Part shown: positions 34,213 through 42,498 of the stretch, one piece after another | Position numbering within the stretch: position 1 is the first letter of the stretch | Layout: every line of letters starts with the position of its first letter | Assembly (NCBI GenBank): GCA_964588385.1 | Contig: CAZPPG010000007.1 | Location: forward strand, 31,019-95,018 | DNA from: JAHBWV01 sp964588385 | GTDB lineage: Bacteria; Planctomycetota; Phycisphaerae; Phycisphaerales; UBA1924 | DNA: 64,000 nt | Direction of reading: 5' to 3' | Position numbers and translations under genes: made by a program | Notes under the pieces: model-generated | What the model was told of the DNA's origin: nothing | What the model saw: the letters and a program-made list of their open reading frames with translations, nothing else | Database searches by the model: none

Positions 34213-34788
34213 ATGGAGAGCAGACGCTCCCAGCCCGCCGCGTTGCGTTTGGTCCACCCCGATCGTGGTGAGGATGCCACGCCGTCGCGTCAAGGCGACA
34301 CCGTTGCGTACACACCTCCGAAGCAAGCGGGAGTTCGTAAAGGAGACGGCGCGGCACTGCCGAAGCCGCATGTGGCGTCGTCGGCGCGCCTCGTAGAGCG
34401 CGAGAACCGCAGTGCCGGGAGCATTGCTCGGGATGATGCCCGATGGATTCTTGCTCGCCGTGCCGCGGAGTCCATAGAGGGCGGGCGTGCCGCGATCCTC
34501 AGGCCGGAAGTCCGTCGCCGGCTTCTGTCGACCGGTCAGCGCCTGGGTCTGAGGCCGTTTGACGCGAATCTCATACTCGCGATCGTGCAGGATGATGCCA
34601 GGTGCGGGGGAACTGGAGCGGGGACGCCCCTTTCCCTGTCGGCCGAAGCAACTTCGCGCCTTCGCGTCGTGCGTGCAACACCATCAGCCGAAGGTCCATC
34701 GGTTGGCCTGCTGTGGATCTACATGGCCATCGCGTTCATCACCGGGATCGTTCTCGCAATCCTCGGCATCCGCTGGTTTCAGGCGTAG
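34213..34788 (+). CDS. Tail-anchored membrane protein, function unknown
   Basis: A 191-residue protein. The N-terminal part is polar and Arg/Ala-rich with no clear fold; a helical stretch (about 70-130) contains RWILARRAAESIEGGRAAIL, RRRLLSTGQRLGL and DANLILAIVQDD. The last 25 residues form one hydrophobic helix (LLWIYMAIAFITGIVLAILG), so the protein is probably tail-anchored in the inner membrane. The ATG at 34213 has GAGG nearby. It is divergent from the two-TM protein gene and convergent with the ABC-F gene. Codon pattern and the coherent tail anchor favour a real gene. Confidence 0.6.
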   Translation: MESRRSQPAALRLVHPDRGEDATPSRQGDTVAYTPPKQAGVRKGDGAALPKPHVASSARLVERENRSAGSIARDDARWILARRAAESIEGGRAAILRPEVRRRLLSTGQRLGLRPFDANLILAIVQDDARCGGTGAGTPLSLSAEATSRLRVVRATPSAEGPSVGLLWIYMAIAFITGIVLAILGIRWFQA

Positions 34789-34821
34789 CCCCAGTCCGGG
34801 TCGCTCTCACTGGGGTCCGAG

Positions 34822-36897
34822 TCATCCAGTCTTTCTCAGCCATGCTTCTTCAAGCTCCTCCAGCTCGCTCCTCGCCTTGCTGCGCTGGTCGGTCAGCGAC
34901 TTGCTCTTCTCAACATCCGTCCAAACTGCGGGATCAGCGAGCATCATCTCAAGATCGCTGAGCGCGGACTGGATCTCGCCCATCCGAGCCTCAATCTGCT
35001 GGATCGACATCCACGAGAAACGATTCTTCCCCGGCGGCACGCGTTCGCCCGCGGGGTGCTTTGCTGAGGCGGGGGCCTTGGGGGACGTTGGTTGATTGGA
35101 CGGCTTCGCGGCAGCGGCCGCCGCCTTGCGCTCCGCCTCCTTCTTCTCGGCTTCCTTCCGCTTTCGCTCCTGCTCGTCGCGTTGCCGTTCTTTCTCCGCC
35201 GCCTCGCGGCTGGCGGCGCGATCACGCTCATGCTTGCGTTCGTGCCACTCGCTGAATGAGCCGACAAACACCTCCGCATTTCCCGCTCCGTCGAGCACAA
35301 GGATGTGATCGCATGTCGCGTCGATCAGCGCTCGATCGTGCGAGATGAGGATCAGCGTGCCATCGAAGCCGACGTCGTCGCCGTCTTCCTCTGGCTTGGC
35401 CAGCGCTTCTTCAAGCCGTTCTGCCGCGAGGATGTCGAGATGGTTCGTCGGTTCGTCAAGCACCAGGACGTTCTTCGCGCTCGCAAGGAGCGCCGCGAGC
35501 GCGGCTCGAGACCGCTCTCCCCCGGACAGGACACGGAGCTCCTTCTCCTGCTCTCGTCCTGAGAAGAGAAACGCGCCCGCCAGATCCCGGGCCTGTTGCT
35601 CCGACCATGGCTTGCCGGACGTCTCTTTCAGGATTGAGTTCTGCAGGTACCGCCAGACTGGCTGATCTAGATCCATGTGATCGTGCGTCTGCCGGTAGTA
35701 ACCGGGCTTGACATTCGCGCCCACGCGGCAGGCGCCGGCATCGGTCGCCAGCTCGCCGAGAAGGCATCGCACCAGCGTCGTCTTTCCCGCGCCGTTGGGT
35801 CCGATGATGGCCCATCGCTCGCCTCTGGCGATTGAGATGTCCAGATCGTGGAACAGTGTCTTGGTCTTGCCCTCATCATTCTTGTACGCCTTGCTGAGAC
35901 CTCGACCGGACAGGACCACCTCTCCCGTACGCTCCGCCTTAGGCAATGAGAGCCTGAACGAGTCCATCTCCATCGGACGATCGAGCGTGCGTTCCTCTTT
36001 CTCCCGGTCGAGCTTGGATTCCCGGCCCTTGGCCTGACGCGCCCGCTGCCCCGCCTTGAACCTGCGGATGTACTCCTCTTCCTTTCGGAAGCGGTCCTGC
36101 TGTTTCTCGTATGCGCGCAACTGCGTGAGCCGCCGCTGCGATCGGATCTCGCGGAACGCGGCGTAGTTGCCGGGATAGTCGATCAGCCGTGCGTCTTCGA
36201 CCTCAATGATGCGTCTGACCACCGCGTCGAGCAGGTAGCGATCGTGCGAGATCATCACGACTGCGCCCCGGTACTCATCGCGCAAAAAGCCCTCGAGCCA
36301 CATGCGACCCTCGATGTCGAGGTGATTGGTGGGCTCGTCCAGCAGCAGAAGGTCCGGCCCCTCAAGCAGCAGGCGCGCCAGCGCGAGCCGACCGCGTTGC
36401 CCGCCGGAGAGGTTCCGAACCGGAATGCCGAACTGGCTGTCGGTGAATCCCAGGCCATGAAGCGTTGCGTCGATCTTGTGACCGATGGAGTAGCCCCCCA
36501 GGGTCTCCATCAGCTGCTCGAGCGCGACCTGTTTTGTCATGAGACGATCGAGCGCGGGACCCTCGGCGGTGCCCATCTGCTCGTAAACATGATCCAGTTC
36601 TTTGTGAACATCGTGGAGTGCCTTGAACGCGCCCTCGGCCGATTCTCTGAGCGTCTCGTCAGGATCGAGCTTGGGGTCCTGCTGGAGGTAACCGGCCTTT
36701 GCGCCTCGCTGCAGGGCCACGATCCCGGAATCGGGGCGTATCTCCCCCGTGATGCACTTGAGCAGGGTCGACTTGCCAGCCCCGTTCCGTCCGACAATCC
36801 CGATCCGGTCGTCGGCCTCGATGCTGAGGGATATTCCATCGAGGATCGTGTGGTCCCCGTAGTTGTGAACGAGATTTGTGACTGCAAGGAGGGGCAT
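34822..36897 (-). CDS. ABC-F family ATPase (Uup/EttA-like) with C-terminal coiled coil
   Basis: A 691-residue soluble protein with two ABC ATPase domains and no membrane part. The first Walker A is GRNGAGKST (about 36-44) with signature LSGGQRGRLALARLL and LLLDEPTNHLD. The second has GPNGAGKTT, LSGGERSRAALAALL and VLDEPTNHLD. A charged P-site linker with an Arg/Lys/Glu-rich stretch lies between. The C-terminus (about 580-691) is a highly charged coiled coil, as in Uup-type proteins. ABC-F members act on the ribosome or on branched DNA (Uup); the exact role is open. The ATG at 36897, with GGAGG close before it (AAGGAGGGGC), is the start. Confidence 0.9.
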   Translation of the reverse strand: MPLLAVTNLVHNYGDHTILDGISLSIEADDRIGIVGRNGAGKSTLLKCITGEIRPDSGIVALQRGAKAGYLQQDPKLDPDETLRESAEGAFKALHDVHKELDHVYEQMGTAEGPALDRLMTKQVALEQLMETLGGYSIGHKIDATLHGLGFTDSQFGIPVRNLSGGQRGRLALARLLLEGPDLLLLDEPTNHLDIEGRMWLEGFLRDEYRGAVVMISHDRYLLDAVVRRIIEVEDARLIDYPGNYAAFREIRSQRRLTQLRAYEKQQDRFRKEEEYIRRFKAGQRARQAKGRESKLDREKEERTLDRPMEMDSFRLSLPKAERTGEVVLSGRGLSKAYKNDEGKTKTLFHDLDISIARGERWAIIGPNGAGKTTLVRCLLGELATDAGACRVGANVKPGYYRQTHDHMDLDQPVWRYLQNSILKETSGKPWSEQQARDLAGAFLFSGREQEKELRVLSGGERSRAALAALLASAKNVLVLDEPTNHLDILAAERLEEALAKPEEDGDDVGFDGTLILISHDRALIDATCDHILVLDGAGNAEVFVGSFSEWHERKHERDRAASREAAEKERQRDEQERKRKEAEKKEAERKAAAAAAKPSNQPTSPKAPASAKHPAGERVPPGKNRFSWMSIQQIEARMGEIQSALSDLEMMLADPAVWTDVEKSKSLTDQRSKARSELEELEEAWLRKTG

Positions 36898-37000
36898 GGG
36901 GGCGATTCTAAACCTCATCGTGACAGAGTCATGCAATTCGTGGATTCCTTGGGCGTCGGCCGGGAAACCCCCGCCCCGATCTCTCGAATACCATTCCGTC

Positions 37001-37969
37001 GTGAGCAAGAACTCCCCGCCTCCCGGTCCGTCCGATCATTCCGCTCCGCCCACGGGTCCTCAGCCCTCGTCGAAGCCAGGGGCGCGGAGTGTCCCGCGCT
37101 CGTCTGTCACCATTCGGACGATCCGGCGGATGGCCCAGGCGGGAGAGAAGTTCGCCTGCCTGACCTGCTACGACGCGACTACCGCTCGCTGGCTGGAGCG
37201 AGCAGGGGTTCACGTCCTGCTCGTGGGCGACACGGCGTCGGAGATGATCCTTGGCTTTGATCGCACCATCGATATGCCGCTGGATGTGCTGCTCGCCCTG
37301 ACCGCCGCAGTGAAGCGCGGCGCCCCAAACACGTTGGTGATGGGCGATATGCCGTTTATGACCTATCAGGCCGACGAAGCCTCGGCTCTGCGAAACGCGG
37401 CCCGATTCCTGACCGAGGGCAGAGCGGACGTCGTGAAAGTCGAGGTAGATTCGACGTACGCCCCCTTGGTCGCCAAGATGACCAGAGCCGGCATCCCCAT
37501 CGTCGCGCACATCGGGTCCAAGCCGCAACAGGCGATGCTCTCCGGCGGCTACGCGTCCAAGGGGCGGACCGCCGATGAGGCCGCCCAGATCGTTCAGGAC
37601 GCCATGGCCCTGGAGCAGGCTGGCTCCGTCATGCTTCTGGTCGAGGCCGTTCCCGATGAGGTGGCCGGGGAGATCATGGCCCGAACCTCGATCCCGCTCA
37701 TCGGCATCGGCGCCGGGACCGCCTGTCACGGACAGGTCCTCGTGCTGCATGACCTCATTGGCCTGACCGACACGCCGCCGCGGTTTGCGTCCCCGGTCGC
37801 GTCGCTTGGTCCGGCCATTGAACTGGCAGGAAAGCAGTGGGTAGAGCGAGTGGCCGCATCCAGCATCGGCGGCATGCGATACACAATGAAGTCCGGAGAG
37901 GTCCAGCGCTTCAGGGAGATGCTCCAGTCCGGCATCGTCCCGACCGATCCGGAGGAGCGCGGGGCCTGA
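37001..37969 (+). CDS. panB: 3-methyl-2-oxobutanoate hydroxymethyltransferase
   Basis: Transfers a hydroxymethyl group from methylene-tetrahydrofolate to 2-oxoisovalerate to make ketopantoate, the first committed step of pantothenate synthesis. It has SVTIRTIRRMAQAGEKFACL at the N-terminus of the domain, LTCYDATTARWLE, VLLVGDTASEMILGF (metal Asp), VMGDMPFMTY, AHIGSKPQQA, VEAVPDEVAGEI and IGIGAGTACHGQVLV. The domain is of normal length (about 270 residues). It is preceded by a proline/serine-rich tail of about 40 residues if the GTG at 37001 is used; no good RBS confirms this start. It is divergent from the ABC-F gene. Confidence 0.93.
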   Translation: MSKNSPPPGPSDHSAPPTGPQPSSKPGARSVPRSSVTIRTIRRMAQAGEKFACLTCYDATTARWLERAGVHVLLVGDTASEMILGFDRTIDMPLDVLLALTAAVKRGAPNTLVMGDMPFMTYQADEASALRNAARFLTEGRADVVKVEVDSTYAPLVAKMTRAGIPIVAHIGSKPQQAMLSGGYASKGRTADEAAQIVQDAMALEQAGSVMLLVEAVPDEVAGEIMARTSIPLIGIGAGTACHGQVLVLHDLIGLTDTPPRFASPVASLGPAIELAGKQWVERVAASSIGGMRYTMKSGEVQRFREMLQSGIVPTDPEERGA

Positions 37970-37996
37970 GCCAGACCCCCCGCGGAGACCAAGCTC

Positions 37997-39400
37997 ATGC
38001 GCCGGTTCGTCGCCCTCGGCCCTGCAGTCGTCGTCATGCTCGCGGCGGTCGCGCTGATGTTTGTCGGTCCCACGGTGGTGCGCCGCCTCGCCCAGTCCGC
38101 AGCGATTGGAAGAGCGCAGGGGGCGCGGGTTGCGCTCGAGAGCGATCAGACTCTTGACCGGATGAACGAGGCCGTTGAGCGCGTCGCGGATGCCGTGATG
38201 CCCTCCCTCGTCCACATCGACGTGGACATCCCCTCGAGCGAGTCACGCCGTGGGCGCGCATCGTCGGGGGCCGGCTGGGTGTGGGATCAGAACGGCCACA
38301 TCGTGACAAATGCCCACGTCGTCCGCGGAGCCACATTCATACGCGTGCAGACCAGCGACGGGCGAGTGGTCCCTGCCGAGGTTCTGAAAGCAGACACGTA
38401 CACCGATATCGCTGTTCTGCGGCTTGCATCGCCGGAGGGCTTGCTGCCGATCGCACGCGCCACCGGCTCGGAGCCCCGTATCGGGCAGCGCGTGTTTGCG
38501 TTCGGATCCCCTTTCGGCTTCAAGTTCTCCATGTCCGAGGGCATCGTTTCAGGCGTCGGACGAGATCCACTGAATGATGAGCCGACCGGCATGACAAACT
38601 ACATCCAGACCGATGCTGCTGTGAATCCTGGAAACTCGGGAGGCCCGCTCGTTGACGCCCGTGCGCGCCTTGTCGGGATGAATGTCGCGATCGCGACCGG
38701 CGCGGGCACGCAGAATCTGCTCCAAGGGCAATCCGCGGGAATCTCGTTTGCTATCCCGCTCTCAACCATTGAGCCCATCGTGTCGCAGATGGTCAGAGGG
38801 GAGGATGTCTCACGCGGCTATTTGGGCATCACCATCCCGAACAATGAGGAACCGATCATTACAGATGCGGGCTTCATCGGGACAGGCGTGCGCATCCCAC
38901 GTGTTGAGAGTGACGGTCCAGCCGCGCGCGCGGGCGTCCGCTCGGGCGACATCGTGACGCACTTCAATCAGACGGCTATCCGGAACCCGGCAACGCTGCG
39001 GTCCAGCATCGGCGCGATGTCCCCCGGGCAGCGCGCGGTCATCCGCGTGTGGCGCGATGATGCCCCCTTGGATCTTGAGGTGACGGTCGGTGAGTTTCCG
39101 CAGGCGGTGCTGGCGGGGCAGTCGGTCTTCCCCGCGTTGATCCGCTATGGGATGCGGCTCGGGCAGGATCGGAACGGCGTGTTCGTGAACGGTGTTCTCC
39201 CGGGATCAGCGGCAGACGAGGCGGGATTTCGCGAAGACGCGCGCCTCACCGAGGTCGCCGGCAAGCCAGTTCAAACGATCGACGAGGCGAACGTCGCGCT
39301 CATGCGTGCCGACTTCCTCCTTGGCAAGCCGATCGTCGTGTCCGTCACCGGACCCGAGCCCGAGGAGTCTCACGCGCTCCTGATGCAACTCGGGCGTTGA
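37997..39400 (+). CDS. DegP/HtrA-like serine protease with two PDZ domains
   Basis: A 467-residue envelope protease. An N-terminal membrane anchor or signal (about 5-27) is followed by a trypsin-like domain with the full triad His107 (TNAHVV), Asp137 (YTDIAVL) and Ser214 (NPGNSGGPL). PDZ domains follow at about 260-350 and 370-455. HtrA proteins degrade or refold misfolded envelope proteins. The start ATG lies 27 bases after panB, so co-transcription is possible. The stop is 7 bases from the convergent YdjY gene. A DegQ/DegS-type role cannot be separated from sequence alone. Confidence 0.92.
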   Translation: MRRFVALGPAVVVMLAAVALMFVGPTVVRRLAQSAAIGRAQGARVALESDQTLDRMNEAVERVADAVMPSLVHIDVDIPSSESRRGRASSGAGWVWDQNGHIVTNAHVVRGATFIRVQTSDGRVVPAEVLKADTYTDIAVLRLASPEGLLPIARATGSEPRIGQRVFAFGSPFGFKFSMSEGIVSGVGRDPLNDEPTGMTNYIQTDAAVNPGNSGGPLVDARARLVGMNVAIATGAGTQNLLQGQSAGISFAIPLSTIEPIVSQMVRGEDVSRGYLGITIPNNEEPIITDAGFIGTGVRIPRVESDGPAARAGVRSGDIVTHFNQTAIRNPATLRSSIGAMSPGQRAVIRVWRDDAPLDLEVTVGEFPQAVLAGQSVFPALIRYGMRLGQDRNGVFVNGVLPGSAADEAGFREDARLTEVAGKPVQTIDEANVALMRADFLLGKPIVVSVTGPEPEESHALLMQLGR

Positions 39401-39407
39401 CCGGGCA

Positions 39408-40178
39408 TCACTTGGTCGCCTCAGGCGTCTCCGCCTCGATGGCCTTGATCCGAACAACAACTTCCGTGCCCTGTTTGGGGACGCGCTCTGGATCCGCGAT
39501 CCACTCCGGATCCTCGACCTCAGCGCTGGGGCTCATCACACCGCGCCAGGCGATTGTCTCCGTAGTGAATGTGTGCAGGCCGATGATCGTGCCCTCGGCC
39601 TCCGCGGCGTACCACTCCCGCCCGCCCCTCGAAACCATCCGCGAACCGGCGAACACCCATCGCGGTTCGTTCTCGGGAATCGTGTGTGTCAAACTTTCTC
39701 CATCGACACGGCTCACGATCCAGTCGCTCGCCAGATCATCCCGCTGTTGACCCCTTTCGTCCGTCCACACAAACCGCACCTCGACCGGCGAGCCCTCCGG
39801 CGCGACCTGTTCGGCTCGCCCGCCGTCCCACTTCCAGGACCCGGTCTTGCCCGGCGTGAGGCCGATGAGAAGCAAGGCCGCGTGAACGTGGGAGGGGCTT
39901 GCTCTGGACGCCACAAGCGACTCATGCGCACGGACATCGGGCGTGCAGACCATCACCTCAAGGTAAAGATTCGGCGCCTCCTCAACGTGCGCGTTGATGG
40001 GCACGTACCCGTCAAACTCCACGATGCGAGCCCGGCGATCCACGCGCACGTGCGGCATCTCGGCCAGCAGCGCATCAACCCGCTCGTCAACGCCTGCCGG
40101 CAGTGGTTTCCCCTTTTCTTGAGCGTGAACCATTCCGCTCAGGAGGAGCAGTGTTGCGACTGATGTTGCCCGCCTCAT
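39408..40178 (-). CDS. Exported YdjY-domain protein, function unknown
   Basis: A 256-residue protein with a signal peptide (about 1-19, ending VHAQEK) and one YdjY-like domain. The domain is marked by RIVEFDGYVPINAH, LYLEVMVCTPDVRAHESLV, HAALLLIGLTPGK and PVEVRFVWTDERG. Such domains recur in planctomycete exported proteins, but no activity is established. The conserved HESLV with nearby Cys might bind metal; that is conjecture. The start ATG overlaps the murD stop by four bases (ATGA), so it is translated after MurD. Confidence 0.75.
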   Translation of the reverse strand: MRRATSVATLLLLSGMVHAQEKGKPLPAGVDERVDALLAEMPHVRVDRRARIVEFDGYVPINAHVEEAPNLYLEVMVCTPDVRAHESLVASRASPSHVHAALLLIGLTPGKTGSWKWDGGRAEQVAPEGSPVEVRFVWTDERGQQRDDLASDWIVSRVDGESLTHTIPENEPRWVFAGSRMVSRGGREWYAAEAEGTIIGLHTFTTETIAWRGVMSPSAEVEDPEWIADPERVPKQGTEVVVRIKAIEAETPEATK

Positions 40179-41542
40179 GATTGGCTCCCGACCGCAGCGA
40201 ACATCTCCTTGACGAGCGCTACGAATTGTTCCCCGCGTTCCTCGTAGTTCTGGAACTGATCCCATGAAGCGCACCCGGGACTCAGCAACACGATGTCACC
40301 CGGCTCCGCTCGCCCCGAGATTGCGGCCATCGCGCGCTCAAGGGTAACGCACGGGATCACACGGTTGCCCGAAGCCGAGCCGCCTGCTGCCTGGGCGATC
40401 CAATCACCCGTCGTGCCAATCGTGTAGAGCCCCTTGAGATCCGGAGCCGCGAACGCGATGGGTGACAGGTCCTGTCCCTTGTCGTATCCGCCGGCGATGA
40501 GGTGGATTCGCCGGGCGGCCCGCTCCGCTGGAAAGGAGTCGAGCGCCAGCATCGTCGCATGGGGGGTTGTCGACTTGGAATCGTCGTAGAACCGAATACC
40601 CCGATGCACGCCGACATGGCGGAGGCGGTGGGGGAGCCCCGCGAACGTCTGTGCGGCCGCGATCGCCGCACCCTCGTTTAACTCCCGGCCTGCTGTGTGA
40701 ACGACCGCGCGGCAGATCTCAATCGCCATCGCGGCGTTCACTTCGTTGTGGGCTCCGGGGATCAACAGCCCGGGGATGAACGCACTCTCCGGCATGATCA
40801 CGCGCCTCACGCCCGCGTTTGTCGGCCAATCGGCAACGCCGGCGCCCAGCACCGCGACACTTCCCGGCTGCTGGCCTTGGAGCACACGCCGCTTGCTGTC
40901 GCGATAGTGGTCCAGCGTTACGTGCCAGTCCAGATGGTTCGGCTCGAGATTCGTCACGGCGGCAACGCACGGGCGAAAGTCGCGCAGCCAGTGCAACTGG
41001 AAGCTTGAAAGCTCAAGCACAACAACGTCTGTGGCCCGAACATCTGAGGCTCGCGCCAGGAGCGAGCCGCCGATGTTGCCCCCGAAGTGAACTCGCTCCC
41101 CAAGTTCGTTCAGCACGTGATGCACGAGTGCGCTCGTGGTGCTCTTGCCGGCGGAGCCGGTGATCGCGGCGATTCGTGCGCCGGGTGGGATGCCATCGAC
41201 TGCGAGCTGGATCTCCGTGGTGATGCGGACGCCGGCCGCTTCCGCGCTGCGGAGGAATCGGTTCTCCCATGGCCGCGGAACAGCCGGGTTCGCGACGACC
41301 AGGTCGCACGTGGTGAAGTCGCTGACATTGTGCTCGCCGAGCCGCAGCGTGACACGCCCGGATTCAATGAGATCCGTGATCTGCGCCACTGAGTCTGCCA
41401 GCTTCTCACGGGACTCAAGGTCCGTGACCAAGACGTCCGCACCCTGAGCCACGAGGTAGCGCGTGACGCCGATGCCGCCCCCGAAGCGACCCAGGCCCAT
41501 CACCGTCACCCGCGCACCCGACAGATCCCGCGCTCGCGCCAT
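40175..41542 (-). CDS. murD: UDP-N-acetylmuramoyl-L-alanine-D-glutamate ligase
   Basis: Mur ligase (455 residues) that adds D-glutamate to UDP-MurNAc-L-Ala in the cytoplasm. The N-terminal domain has VTVMGLGRFGGGIG, typical of MurD. The ATP-binding loop reads ITGSAGKSTT (about 127-136), where most MurDs have GTNGKST. Later blocks are LELSSFQL, VTNLEPNHLDWH, GAHNEVNAAMAI, GLPHRLRHVG, FYDDSKSTTP and IAGGYDKGQDL. All Mur ligase positions are in place. It is directly followed, with a 4-base overlap, by the YdjY gene. The presence of murD shows peptidoglycan synthesis, now accepted for planctomycetes. Confidence 0.93.
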   Translation of the reverse strand: MARARDLSGARVTVMGLGRFGGGIGVTRYLVAQGADVLVTDLESREKLADSVAQITDLIESGRVTLRLGEHNVSDFTTCDLVVANPAVPRPWENRFLRSAEAAGVRITTEIQLAVDGIPPGARIAAITGSAGKSTTSALVHHVLNELGERVHFGGNIGGSLLARASDVRATDVVVLELSSFQLHWLRDFRPCVAAVTNLEPNHLDWHVTLDHYRDSKRRVLQGQQPGSVAVLGAGVADWPTNAGVRRVIMPESAFIPGLLIPGAHNEVNAAMAIEICRAVVHTAGRELNEGAAIAAAQTFAGLPHRLRHVGVHRGIRFYDDSKSTTPHATMLALDSFPAERAARRIHLIAGGYDKGQDLSPIAFAAPDLKGLYTIGTTGDWIAQAAGGSASGNRVIPCVTLERAMAAISGRAEPGDIVLLSPGCASWDQFQNYEERGEQFVALVKEMFAAVGSQS

Positions 41543-41589
41543 GTCCTCTCACTCCGTGGAACACCGAACCGACTCGGTCGCGCTCTGCG

Positions 41590-42474
41590 TCAGACCGCGC
41601 CCGTCATCGCCGGGGAGGGGAGCTCCGCACCGACGACCTCAACCAGCGTTCTGGCGAGGCGGCGGGCCACAGGCCCGACTTTGCCGTCGCCTACCGGTCT
41701 GCCATCGAGCGTGAGCACCGATGCGATCATCGTGTTCGTGCCGCAGAGCAAGATCTCGCTGGCCCGTGCCAGCTCTTCGGCGTGAACCGGGCGCTCAACG
41801 ATCTCGGTCATGCGCTCCAAGAGCAGATCGCGCGTGACTCCCGCAAGGATGGAAACACTTTCCAGCGATGGCGTGACAATCTCGCTCCCGCCCCGACCCT
41901 CCGGGAGGACCACGAAGACGTTCGTGGCAGTTGCCTCTCCCACGAGGCCGCCCCTGACGAAAATCGCGTCCTCAGCGCCGCACTGCCTGGCCTCCATCGC
42001 TGCCATCACGTTCCCGAGAAGCGAGATCGCCTTCACGCGCCCCCGATGCCACCGGAGGTCCTCAACCAAGGCAGCCGTTGTCGTGCCAGGCTCCGTGCAG
42101 CGTTCGAGCGGCGGCCGCTCCAGCGCGTATCCGAACACCGTGGGAATCATGGAGACATCGGGCACCCGGGCCCGCACGGGTTGGCCGTCGCCGGGCGCCC
42201 CACGCGTGAACTGCCAATACAGGAACGCGTCCGTCAGGCCATTTGCTCGGAGGAGCTCGTCGCTCAACGGGCCGAGCCGCGACGCATCAAAGTCGATCCG
42301 CGCCGCGTGCAGGCTCTCGCGCAGCCGCTTCACGTGCCGATCGATCGCTCGCACGCGACCGCGAAAGGCCCGAAGCCCCTCGTACACACCATCGCCGAAG
42401 ATGAAGCCCCGGTCGAAGGGGTCGATCCGCGCTTCGTCGCGCGACACGAGCAATCCGTTGAGGTGAACACGCAT
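41590..42474 (-). CDS. Class IV (D-alanine/branched-chain-type) aminotransferase
   Basis: A 294-residue fold-type IV PLP enzyme. The PLP Lys is Lys148 in VKAISLLGNVMA, and Glu180 lies in VGEATATNVFVV. The N-terminal DRGFIFGDGVYEGLRAF is closer to D-amino-acid transaminase than to typical IlvE, and the length fits. 4-amino-4-deoxychorismate lyase and branched-chain aminotransferase are related alternatives. It lies 47 bases upstream of murD on the same strand. A D-Ala/2-oxoglutarate transaminase makes D-Glu, the MurD substrate, so the position supports a role in D-Glu supply; this is inference. Confidence 0.78.
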   Translation of the reverse strand: MRVHLNGLLVSRDEARIDPFDRGFIFGDGVYEGLRAFRGRVRAIDRHVKRLRESLHAARIDFDASRLGPLSDELLRANGLTDAFLYWQFTRGAPGDGQPVRARVPDVSMIPTVFGYALERPPLERCTEPGTTTAALVEDLRWHRGRVKAISLLGNVMAAMEARQCGAEDAIFVRGGLVGEATATNVFVVLPEGRGGSEIVTPSLESVSILAGVTRDLLLERMTEIVERPVHAEELARASEILLCGTNTMIASVLTLDGRPVGDGKVGPVARRLARTLVEVVGAELPSPAMTGAV

Positions 42475-42498
42475 CTGGCAATCCTATCGGTCAATGCC

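Noticed and set aside
36878..37000. An N-terminal extension of panB into the ABC-F start region
   Set aside because: It would overlap the divergent start of the ABC-F gene and lacks family sequence.
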